Notes: a model not told the origin generated them from the sequence alone. 5,491 bases of DNA from Thiomicrorhabdus sp034722175 (GCA_034722175.1 JAYENR010000228.1:1-5491), one strand, 5' to 3'. Shown: positions 1 through 5,482, numbered from the stretch's first letter. Numbers and translations: made by a program.

Positions 1-1
1 G

Positions 2-94
2 GATAGGTTAAATAATAGACCTAGAAAAACCAGAGGTGGTAAAACACCAAATGAATTATTTATGGGGCTGCAAGTTGATTTACTTGCAGCGTAA
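2..94 (+). CDS. IS30-family transposase, C-terminal 30 residues (5' partial)
   Basis: This is the end of a DDE transposase that would cut and join the ends of its own insertion sequence. Frame 2 reads DRLNNRPRKTRGGKTPNELF and on to a stop at 92-94. The pattern LNNRPRKxxxxKTPNExF is the hallmark C-terminus of IS30-family transposases and follows the catalytic Glu of the DDE core, which lies outside the window. Only 30 codons are visible, so it cannot be told whether the gene is intact. The last nine codons form a perfect hairpin in the nucleic acid. Family assignment is firm; the particular element is not identified. Confidence 0.88.
   Translation, partial: DRLNNRPRKTRGGKTPNELFMGLQVDLLAA
67..90. 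repeat. Perfect 9-bp hairpin at the transposase 3' end
   Basis: GCTGCAAGT (67-75) and ACTTGCAGC (82-90) are exact reverse complements around a 6-nt loop. The hairpin ends one base before the stop codon. No U-tract follows, so it is not a classical intrinsic terminator. It could stabilise the mRNA 3' end or limit transcription or translation around the IS end. Confidence 0.6.
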
Positions 95-100
95 TTTAGA

Positions 101-125
101 AATTGCACTTATTACTTGAAAGCGC
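101..125. repeat. Probable right terminal inverted repeat of the IS30-family element
   Basis: A TTGCACTTATTACTTGAA-type sequence directly after the transposase stop resembles IS30-family termini, which commonly contain a TGCACTT...TTGAA core. The partner repeat is outside the window, so exact ends and mismatches are unknown. Confidence 0.5.
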
Positions 126-270
126 GACCACTTAATAACACTTAGAGCAGACTTTATCTTTTAACAAGTACACTGTATGCAATAACTGTCGGATTTCCTT
201 AATCCAAGCAACTGGGTAGTTAGGCCAATTGGTAAGGCTAGAAAACTCAGGTCTTACCTGATAATTTTTT
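126..270. other. Unassigned stretch between IS end and sensor stub
   Basis: The minus strand has an open frame from 326 to 132 that overlaps the sensor stub in another register. Its C-terminal half (residues about 20-64) contains a Trp/Pro-rich piece (LTNWPNYPVAWIKEIRQLL) that looks more protein-like than chance, but I recognise no family and see no start or ribosome binding site of its own. It may be the tail of a gene joined to the sensor stub by deletion. An A8 run (minus strand, 270-263) lies at the junction. No RNA gene or terminator is apparent. Confidence 0.3.
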
Positions 271-498
271 TTAATTCTGGTAGTCGAGAAGGTAAAGGAC
301 ATCTTCACGAGCCTGTGTAAAAACATCCTCTAAAAAAGTGAAATTCTTTTCAATGACATACTTTTGCTGACTTTCTATGATATTTAATTGATTTGACTTC
401 TCATTTTCAGAAATCGAGAAGACAACACCAGCAATAACGATCCTCAACAATAAAAAGAACATTAAAAATAGCTTAAAACTAAACCAAGGTTTGATCAC
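271..498 (-). pseudogene. 5' stub of a membrane-anchored sensor-type protein
   Basis: The stub encodes about 75 residues: a short basic/aromatic N-terminus, one hydrophobic helix (about residues 6-26, rich in L, F, I and V), then a soluble helical stretch with LEDVFTQAREDVLYL before a stop at 273-271. This is the architecture of the first transmembrane helix and the opening helix of an extracytoplasmic Cache-like sensor domain, as found in histidine kinases, GGDEF/EAL proteins and chemoreceptors; such proteins run to hundreds of residues, so the gene is truncated. I place the start at GTG 498, which has AGGG seven bases upstream (509-506), rather than at GTG 504, which has it one base away. 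An IS30-family end lies about 150 bp downstream, suggesting IS-associated decay. The output domain is lost, so the exact family is unknown. An intact small membrane protein is a less likely alternative. Confidence 0.45.
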
Positions 499-773
499 TA
501 ACACGCCCTAATAGGTGTTTGCGTATGTGTAGTGACTATTTATGTTAAAACAACATAAAGTTAGATTAATAATACGAATAAATATATCAATCCAATTAAA
601 CCAGCAAGAAAATAAACATACTAATCGGAATGATACATAACCTTACCAACCATGTATTACCCAACCCTATATTCCTCGTGGATATTGACAGAATAAAGTA
701 TTAGCGCCTTAAACTAAGGCTACCGTCCATAATTAACCCGTTGTTTTAAAAGATTTTATTGATATTTAAATTA
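499..773. other. Divergent intergenic region between sensor stub and rpoH
   Basis: This AT-rich region has no convincing complete gene. It contains a dyad at 539-559, a minus-strand frame with an internal TAG that would encode a tiny membrane peptide (653-561), a 6-bp hairpin GCCTTA/TAAGGC (706-720), and a perfect TTGACA (685-690). The best -10 for that hexamer, TAAACT (710-715), is 19 bp away, so a far-upstream rpoH promoter there is possible but weak. Confidence 0.4.
539..559. repeat. Inverted repeat upstream of the sensor stub
   Basis: TTTATGTT (539-546) and AACATAAA (552-559) are perfect 8-bp arms with a 5-bp spacer, about 40 bp upstream of the minus-strand start. The spacing and AT-rich symmetry fit a protein-binding operator for the sensor gene; no known consensus is recognised. 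Confidence 0.3.
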
Positions 774-806
774 TTTTTAGCACTCACTTGCATTGAGTGC
801 TAAAAA
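774..806. promoter_or_regulatory. CIRCE element (HrcA operator) upstream of rpoH
   Basis: The sequence TTAGCACTC (777-785), nine bases, GAGTGCTAA (795-803) matches the canonical CIRCE operator exactly at all 18 arm positions and in spacer length. The symmetry extends three further A/T pairs on each side, giving 12-bp perfect arms (774-785 and 795-806). CIRCE is bound by the heat-labile repressor HrcA, whose folding depends on GroEL, and normally sits before groESL or hrcA-grpE-dnaK. Here the only downstream gene is rpoH. The site covers the -35 region of the rpoH promoter, so binding should block RNA polymerase. HrcA itself is not encoded in the window. Confidence 0.95.
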
Positions 807-817
807 TCTGCTATATT
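788..817 (+). promoter_or_regulatory. Sigma-70 promoter of rpoH, embedded in CIRCE
   Basis: TTGCAT (788-793, -35) lies inside the CIRCE spacer. After 18 bp comes TATATT (812-817, -10), preceded by TG at 809-810 as in extended -10 promoters. Predicted transcription start is about 823-825, giving a roughly 30-nt leader that excludes the CIRCE arms. The operator would therefore act on DNA, not as an mRNA hairpin. No sigma-32 consensus is seen here. Confidence 0.7.
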
Positions 818-840
818 GAAGATATAGAAATTAAGTTTAT

Positions 841-846
841 AAGGAG
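841..846 (+). promoter_or_regulatory. Ribosome binding site fixing the rpoH start
   Basis: AAGGAG lies seven bases before ATG 854. The same frame is open back to an in-frame GTG at 797, but that codon lies inside the CIRCE arm, upstream of the predicted transcription start and without a Shine-Dalgarno, so the longer form is rejected. Confidence 0.85.
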
Positions 847-853
847 TAGTATT

Positions 854-1747
854 ATGCAAACTCTTTTAATCAACACGGAAACTAAACAGACTATGGCCGA
901 CACTTTGCCGGTAAAACAAGTATTAGCACATGAATTGACGCCAGGTCAAAACCTGGAGACTTACTTGCGTACAGTTCAAACTATTCAGAAATTAACGGCT
1001 GAAGAAGAACGTGAATTAGCAGAAAAACTCTATTATCAAGATGATGTTTCGGCTGCACGCCAGTTAATTCTATCTTCATTACGTTATGTTGTACCTGTTG
1101 CCCGCTCTTATAACGGTTACGGTTTACCACTTGGTGACATTATTCAAGAGGGTAATATCGGTTTAATGAAAGCGGTAAAACGTTTTAATCCAGAAGAAAA
1201 AGTACGTTTAATGACCTTTGCAGTTCACTGGATTCGCGCTGAAATCAACGAATACGTGATCAAAAACTGGCGAATAGTTAAAACGGCGACAACCAAAGCA
1301 CAACGTAAATTGTTCTTTAAGCTACGCAGCACTAAAAAATCACTTGAGTGGTTTAGTGATAAAGATGCTGATACTGTTGCACAAGAACTAGGTGTGACTC
1401 GGAAGGATGTATTAGAGATGGAAACCCGTCTATACGGGAAAGATATCCCTGTTGATCCGACTTCTGAAGATGATGAAAACACCACTTTCCCGATTTTGAT
1501 CAATCCAGATCTTGATCCAGAAGCAGCATTGGCAAAACAGAGTCATGCCGACTATGAACTTCAACGTATGCAAACAGCGTTAGCAACCTTAGATGACCGA
1601 AGCCGTGACATTTTACAGAAACGCTGGTTAACAGAAGACAAAGTCGGTTTAAAAGAACTCTCAGCTGAATACGGTGTATCTATGGAACGTATTCGACAGG
1701 TAGAAAAACAAGCTTTAAACAAATTAAAAAACCAATTGATCGCCTAA
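854..1747 (+). CDS. rpoH: RNA polymerase heat-shock sigma factor RpoH (sigma-32)
   Basis: RpoH directs cytoplasmic RNA polymerase to heat-shock promoters for chaperones and proteases. The product has 297 residues (E. coli has 284) and aligns along its length. Region 1.2 is at about 27-60. Region 2 is at about 95-143, with the near-invariant DIIQEGNIGLMKAVKRFNP and the aromatic FAVHWIRAEI of 2.3/2.4, followed by NWRIVK. The RpoH box QRKLFFKLR, which separates RpoH from other group 3 sigmas and is linked to core binding and chaperone/FtsH control, is at 150-158. Region 4 with its helix-turn-helix (LKELSAEYGVSMERIRQVEK) is at about 266-285. The start is ATG with AAGGAG seven bases upstream. The gene is monocistronic, with its own CIRCE-overlapped promoter and terminator. 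The ftsE/ftsX genes often found before rpoH in gammaproteobacteria are absent; an IS-scarred sensor stub is there instead. Identity is essentially certain. Confidence 0.98.
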   Translation: MQTLLINTETKQTMADTLPVKQVLAHELTPGQNLETYLRTVQTIQKLTAEEERELAEKLYYQDDVSAARQLILSSLRYVVPVARSYNGYGLPLGDIIQEGNIGLMKAVKRFNPEEKVRLMTFAVHWIRAEINEYVIKNWRIVKTATTKAQRKLFFKLRSTKKSLEWFSDKDADTVAQELGVTRKDVLEMETRLYGKDIPVDPTSEDDENTTFPILINPDLDPEAALAKQSHADYELQRMQTALATLDDRSRDILQKRWLTEDKVGLKELSAEYGVSMERIRQVEKQALNKLKNQLIA

Positions 1748-1769
1748 CACTTTCGCGACTCTAATTAAC

Positions 1770-1804
1770 AACCCGCCTGAGCCCTAGGTTCCGGCGGGTT
1801 TTTT
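1770..1804 (+). terminator. Intrinsic terminator of rpoH
   Basis: AACCCGCC (1770-1777) pairs perfectly with GGCGGGTT (1793-1800) around a 15-nt loop, and the stem runs into a six-T tract (1799-1804). It lies 22 bp after the rpoH stop and separates rpoH from the ovothiol genes. Confidence 0.93.
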
Positions 1805-1829
1805 ATTGCTCAGTTTTTATCATTAGCCA

Positions 1830-1857
1830 TCTGAATAAGCCCCATTAACCCCATACT
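1830..1857 (+). promoter_or_regulatory. Possible sigma-32-type promoter for ovoA
   Basis: CCCCATACT (1849-1857) matches the CCCCAT core of sigma-32 -10 elements. Twelve bases upstream is TCTGAAT (1830-1836), a partial match to the CTTGAAA -35 element (TGAA core kept, first two bases swapped). A second CCCCAT (1840-1845) lies directly before it. The half-matched -35 makes this tentative. Confidence 0.22.
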
Positions 1858-1910
1858 TAAACTCTTCTAGTCCAATTTAATAAGTTTAAATGCTAAGATA
1901 AATCTCAATC

Positions 1911-1916
1911 TATAAT
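1911..1916 (+). promoter_or_regulatory. Probable -10 box of the ovoA promoter
   Basis: This is a perfect TATAAT, 45 bp before the ovoA ATG. No good -35 hexamer stands 16-18 bp upstream (AAATGC at 1888-1893; TTTAAA at 1885-1890 would need a 20-bp spacer), so the promoter is either weak or activator-assisted. The predicted start is near 1922-1924. Confidence 0.45.
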
Positions 1917-1928
1917 CATTTACAGGTC

Positions 1929-1967
1929 ATGATGGTTAACACACTTTATTGGGAGATGGAATGTTAA
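1929..1967 (+). CDS. Possible 12-codon leader peptide overlapping the ovoA start
   Basis: An ATG-ATG pair opens a short frame (MMVNTLYWEMEC) that stops at 1965-1967, seven bases past the A of the ovoA ATG. AGG at 1924-1926 is five bases before the second ATG (1932), an acceptable Shine-Dalgarno. The last sense codon is Cys, and cysteine is a substrate of OvoA. The arrangement could couple translation or sense charged tRNA-Cys, but no terminator-type hairpin follows and a frame this short can occur by chance. Confidence 0.25.
   Translation: MMVNTLYWEMEC
1951..1955 (+). promoter_or_regulatory. Ribosome binding site fixing the ovoA start
   Basis: GGGAG lies five bases before ATG 1961. The frame could also open at TTG 1949, adding four residues, but that codon overlaps the Shine-Dalgarno and has none of its own. 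Confidence 0.75.
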
Positions 1968-4168
1968 ACCAAACAGAAGAGACAAAACAGACAGTATCAA
2001 CACAGAGTACAGTCACAGGGCTTGAAGATAAAGAATCGACGCTGACACGCGCCGACCTTATCGCCCAAATGCCAATCCTTAATACTGGCGATATAGAGCC
2101 CAAACGTTCCGAAATTAAACATTACTTTAACCTGACGTTCGACACCTATGAGGCACTATTTGAAACTTTGAAAGACGATTCTGCTTTTTATGAACGCCCG
2201 TGTGAATTACGCCATCCTTTAATCTTCTATTTTGGGCATACCGCCACTTTCTTTACCAATAAACTCACCCTAGCGAAACTATTACCGCAACGTATTAATC
2301 CAAAAATTGAATCGATGTGTGCCATTGGTGTCGATGAAATGTCATGGGATGATCTTAATCAAAACCATTATGATTGGCCTGAAGTTGATGCGGTTCGAAA
2401 ATATCGCAACCAGGTTAGGCAGGCGGTAAACGACCTGATTGATTCGGTTGAATTTAGTATCCCTATTGATTGGCAAAGCTCAATGTGGCCGATCTTAATG
2501 GGCATAGAACATGAACGAATTCATTTAGAGACCTCCTCTGTTCTGATACGCCAACTGCCTATATCCACTGTTCAATCCCACCCCTTGTTCCCTATCTGCC
2601 CTACTCATGGTGAACCACCTAAAAACCTAATGCATGAAGTTCCAGCAGGTTTGGTTGAAATTAACCATCAAGATCCTGCCTCTGCTTATGGCTGGGATAA
2701 TGAGTATGGTTCACATTCGGCACAAATCGAGACATTTAAGGCCTCTACGGCATTAGTTTCAAATAAAGAGTTCTTGGAGTTTGTAGAGGCTGGGGGTTAC
2801 GATAACCCTGAATATTGGGATGATGAAGGAAATCGCTGGCGTGAGTTTACTCAGGTTAAGTACCCGACATTCTGGATAAAAACGGAACAGGCCTGGTCAC
2901 TCCGTTGCATGACAGAAGAAATCCCTATGCCTTGGAACTGGCCAGTAGAAGTGAATAACTTGGAAGCTCAGGCTTTTTGTAACTGGAAATCAAAACAAAC
3001 AGGCCTATCTATCCGTTTACCTAGTGAAGATGAATATCTACGTTTACGAGATCACACTCATGCAATGGATTTTCAAGAACAGGCTAATATTGACTTACAA
3101 CAATACGCCTCCTCTACGCCAGTAGATCAAAATAAAACCGGTGATTTCTTTGATGTGATCGGTAACGTCTGGCAATGGACACAAACACCTATTTATCCAT
3201 TTGATGGCTTTAAAGTGCATCCTCTGTATGACGACTTTACGATGCCCACCTTTGATAACCGTCATAACCTCTTCAAAGGCGGAAGTTGGATCTCCACAGG
3301 CAATGAAATCAATGGACATTCGCGTTACGCATTTAGACGTCATTTCTTTCAACATGCAGGGTTTCGCTATATCGAATCTGATACTGAAGTGCAGCAAGAA
3401 TATTCTACCTACGAGACGGATTCAGCGGTTTCACAATATTGTGAATTCCACTATGGAAGTGAATACTTCAATGTGCCTAATTTTGCTAAAGCCTATGCTC
3501 AATTTGCAATAAAAGCCATACAAAACGATTCTCAATTTTCAGGAAGATCAGATTTGCAGGCATTAGAACTAGGCTGTTCAGTCGGTCGAGCGAGCTTTGA
3601 GTTAGCTCATCACTTTAATAAAGTCACAGGACTGGATTTTTCAGCACGATTTATTCAAATTGCTAATCAAATACAAGAGTCAGGTTCAATTCGATATAGC
3701 ATTCCATTAGAAGGTGAAATAATGGAGTTTAAAGAAAGCTCATTAAAAGAACTAAATTTAAGTCACCTTTCAGGTCGTTGTCACTTTATGCAACAGGATG
3801 CAAGCAACTTAAAACCTCACTTTACTGGCTATGATATGGTGATTGCGGTCAATTTAATTGATCGACTCTACGATCCAGCTAAGTTTCTGTCAATGATTCA
3901 TCAACGAATGAACTCTGGTGGATTACTGATGATTAGCTCACCCTATACCTGGTTAGAGGAGTTTACTGGTAAAGAAAACTGGTTGGGGGGGTATAAGGAT
4001 TCAATCAGTGGAGAGAATGTCACAACCATTGACGGCTTACACACAATACTCGATCAAGAATTTATCCAAATTGGTGAACCAACTGATATCCCTTTTGTTA
4101 TCAGAGAAACGGCGCGAAAGTTCCAGCATACTTTATCCGAAGTGACTATTTGGAAGAAGAGAACCTAA
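1961..4168 (+). CDS. ovoA: 5-histidylcysteine sulfoxide synthase / 4-mercaptohistidine N-methyltransferase OvoA
   Basis: OvoA is a bifunctional enzyme of ovothiol A synthesis (735 aa). Its iron centre uses O2 to couple cysteine sulfur to histidine C5 as a sulfoxide, and a C-terminal domain later methylates the thiohistidine imidazole with S-adenosylmethionine. A DinB-like domain spans about 45-200. Its probable iron ligands are His93 in FYFGHTATFF and the HxxxHxE motif at 184-190 (H184, H188, E190). A formylglycine-generating-enzyme-like domain spans about 225-475, with GWDNEYG (244-250), GNVWQWT (401-407) and FKGGSWISTG (438-447). A class I methyltransferase spans about 490-735: ELGCSVGRA (536-544) is the SAM glycine loop and D559 in VTGLDFS is the likely ribose-binding acid. 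The fused methyltransferase distinguishes OvoA from ergothioneine EgtB. The first 28 residues are a Thr/Gln-rich tail. No signal peptide is seen, so it should be cytoplasmic. ovoB follows after 2 bp. Confidence 0.95.
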   Translation: MLNQTEETKQTVSTQSTVTGLEDKESTLTRADLIAQMPILNTGDIEPKRSEIKHYFNLTFDTYEALFETLKDDSAFYERPCELRHPLIFYFGHTATFFTNKLTLAKLLPQRINPKIESMCAIGVDEMSWDDLNQNHYDWPEVDAVRKYRNQVRQAVNDLIDSVEFSIPIDWQSSMWPILMGIEHERIHLETSSVLIRQLPISTVQSHPLFPICPTHGEPPKNLMHEVPAGLVEINHQDPASAYGWDNEYGSHSAQIETFKASTALVSNKEFLEFVEAGGYDNPEYWDDEGNRWREFTQVKYPTFWIKTEQAWSLRCMTEEIPMPWNWPVEVNNLEAQAFCNWKSKQTGLSIRLPSEDEYLRLRDHTHAMDFQEQANIDLQQYASSTPVDQNKTGDFFDVIGNVWQWTQTPIYPFDGFKVHPLYDDFTMPTFDNRHNLFKGGSWISTGNEINGHSRYAFRRHFFQHAGFRYIESDTEVQQEYSTYETDSAVSQYCEFHYGSEYFNVPNFAKAYAQFAIKAIQNDSQFSGRSDLQALELGCSVGRASFELAHHFNKVTGLDFSARFIQIANQIQESGSIRYSIPLEGEIMEFKESSLKELNLSHLSGRCHFMQQDASNLKPHFTGYDMVIAVNLIDRLYDPAKFLSMIHQRMNSGGLLMISSPYTWLEEFTGKENWLGGYKDSISGENVTTIDGLHTILDQEFIQIGEPTDIPFVIRETARKFQHTLSEVTIWKKRT

Positions 4169-4170
4169 GG

Positions 4171-5358
4171 ATGAATGAAGTAGACCAGGCTTATAGTCGT
4201 GAAGGGACAGATTCTGAAAAGTATGAATTAAGAGAACAACTGTTTGGAACTAAAGATGTTCTGCCTATGTGGGTTGCAGATATGGACTTACCTACCCCAC
4301 CTTTTGTAATCAAAGCCATTCAACAAAGATTAGAACATCCACTTCTTGGCTATACGCAAGCTCCAGATTCTGTTTATCAATCAATTATTGATTGGCAGAC
4401 ACAACATAACTATCAAGTTCGTAAGGAACAAATTGTCTTTACACATAATGTGGCAAATGGATTCCATATGGCCATTCAAGCTTTCAGCAAGCCAGGTGAA
4501 ACAATCATCGTTCAACCTCCTATCTATCCACCATTTTTAACTGCAGCTGAATTGAATGATAGACAGACCGTAGAAGCACCCCTTAAGTTAATCAATCAAC
4601 GATATGAAATAGACTTCCAAAAATTTGAAAATCTGATCGTTAACAACAACGTTAAGATCTTTCTATTCTGTAATCCACAAAACCCTACTGGACGTGTATG
4701 GCTTAAAGAAGAATTAATTAAACTCGGAACAATCTGCATAAAACATAATGTTTTAATCATCTCAGACGAAATACATTCTGACCTAGTCTATTCATCGCAT
4801 AAACATATACCAATTGCCTCTCTGTCGAATGACTTCGCAGATATCACGATTACATTAAACTCACCAGGTAAAACATTTAATCTAGGTGGATTACAGATTG
4901 GTTATGCAATCATTGCCAGTCCAAAACTTAAAACAGAATATCTGAGGATTACAAAAAGTAATTCCATACAGGATTTAAATCTAATAGCACTCATTGCATT
5001 AGAAAACAGCTATACACAACAAGGTCAAAAGTGGCGTAATGCATTACTCAAGCATTTCACCACCAATATTGAACGTCTAACAGTATTTGCAGATCAATAC
5101 CTACCTAAGGTGAAGATCATGCAACCAGAAGCATCCTACTTAGTTTGGATAGATTTTAGGGATATGTTTACTCTTCACTCTGAGTTAAAACACTGGTTAA
5201 TTAATAAGTCTAAGCTGGGATTAAATGATGGTGAAAGCTTTGGAGGTAAAAACAAAGTGGGAACGAGGTTTATGAGAATAAATCTTGCCATACCAACTGA
5301 GTTAATGGATCAAGCATTACAGCAGTTAAAGAGAGCCATTAAGCATTTAGAAAACTGA
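4171..5358 (+). CDS. ovoB: PLP-dependent C-S lyase OvoB (MalY/PatB family)
   Basis: This is a fold-type I, PLP-dependent lyase of 395 residues, the usual MalY/PatB length. Next to ovoA its inferred job is to cleave 5-histidylcysteine sulfoxide to 5-thiohistidine, the substrate for OvoA's methyltransferase. Conserved features are MWVADMDLPTPP (33-44), GYT (60-62), PPIYPPF with the cofactor-stacking Tyr119, FCNPQNPTGRVW with Asn171 (166-177), SDEIH with Asp199 that contacts the PLP ring nitrogen, the Schiff-base Lys234 in SPGKTFNLGG, and Arg369 in RFMRINLA, the expected substrate-carboxylate binder. All catalytic positions are intact. I choose ATG 4171: the purine-rich GAAGAAGAGA (4153-4162) is about 8 bases upstream. 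TTG 4150 would add seven residues and overlap ovoA by 19 nt. The 2-bp gap implies co-transcription and translational coupling. By sequence alone it could equally be a cystathionine beta-lyase; the OvoB call rests on context. Confidence 0.82.
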   Translation: MNEVDQAYSREGTDSEKYELREQLFGTKDVLPMWVADMDLPTPPFVIKAIQQRLEHPLLGYTQAPDSVYQSIIDWQTQHNYQVRKEQIVFTHNVANGFHMAIQAFSKPGETIIVQPPIYPPFLTAAELNDRQTVEAPLKLINQRYEIDFQKFENLIVNNNVKIFLFCNPQNPTGRVWLKEELIKLGTICIKHNVLIISDEIHSDLVYSSHKHIPIASLSNDFADITITLNSPGKTFNLGGLQIGYAIIASPKLKTEYLRITKSNSIQDLNLIALIALENSYTQQGQKWRNALLKHFTTNIERLTVFADQYLPKVKIMQPEASYLVWIDFRDMFTLHSELKHWLINKSKLGLNDGESFGGKNKVGTRFMRINLAIPTELMDQALQQLKRAIKHLEN

Positions 5359-5369
5359 CCAGGCCTGGT
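5358..5369. repeat. 12-bp perfect palindrome after ovoB
   Basis: ACCAGGCCTGGT is fully self-complementary and begins on the last base of the ovoB stop codon. With no loop it is unlikely to be a terminator. It could be a chance palindrome or a protein-binding site. Confidence 0.3.
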
Positions 5370-5446
5370 TACTATATAAACAGAAGCTTTAACTCATCAC
5401 CTAAATGAGAAGCGACAACTCATAGATCTCTACTCAAATTCTAGGC

Positions 5447-5482
5447 AAAAAAAAACCCGTCATCAATCAGATAACGGGTTTT
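5447..5482. terminator. Bidirectional intrinsic terminator, stronger on the minus strand
   Basis: AAAACCCGT (5452-5460) pairs perfectly with ACGGGTTTT (5474-5482) around a 13-nt loop. Rightward transcripts end in only four T, while leftward transcripts read into the complement of nine A (5447-5455), a long U-tract. It ends the ovoAB operon and probably also a convergent gene beyond the window. The 88 bp between the ovoB stop and this hairpin hold no gene. Confidence 0.85.

Larger units (their letters stand above)
1..125 (+). mobile_element. Right end of an IS30-family insertion sequence (left part outside window)
   Basis: The stretch holds the last codons of an IS30-family transposase followed by about 30 bp of non-coding DNA of the kind that carries the right terminal inverted repeat in this family. 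The left end and most of the transposase lie before position 1, so neither the matching inverted repeat nor a target-site duplication can be checked. The outer boundary near 125 is an estimate. Confidence 0.75.

Noticed and set aside
706..720. Hairpin GCCTTA/TAAGGC as a terminator
   Set aside because: Only six base pairs with a three-base loop, and no T-tract on either strand.
797..853. Longer rpoH opening at the in-frame GTG 797 (19 extra residues)
   Set aside because: It would start inside a CIRCE arm, upstream of the likely transcription start, with no Shine-Dalgarno; ATG 854 has AAGGAG at ideal spacing.
1225..1503. Minus-strand open frame of 92 codons
   Set aside because: Entirely antisense to rpoH region 2-3 coding, with no ribosome binding site or recognisable domain.
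3095..3512. Two open frames of about 100 codons (minus 3397-3095 and plus 3201-3512)
   Set aside because: Both lie within the conserved FGE-like domain and linker of ovoA in other frames, and show no family features.
1961..4168. Ergothioneine synthase EgtB as identity of the large gene
   Set aside because: The fused C-terminal SAM methyltransferase and OvoA-type motifs fit OvoA, and no egtD, egtC or egtA neighbour is present.
4346..4540. Plus-strand 64-codon frame
   Set aside because: An out-of-frame shadow within ovoB, which is itself intact and conserved there.
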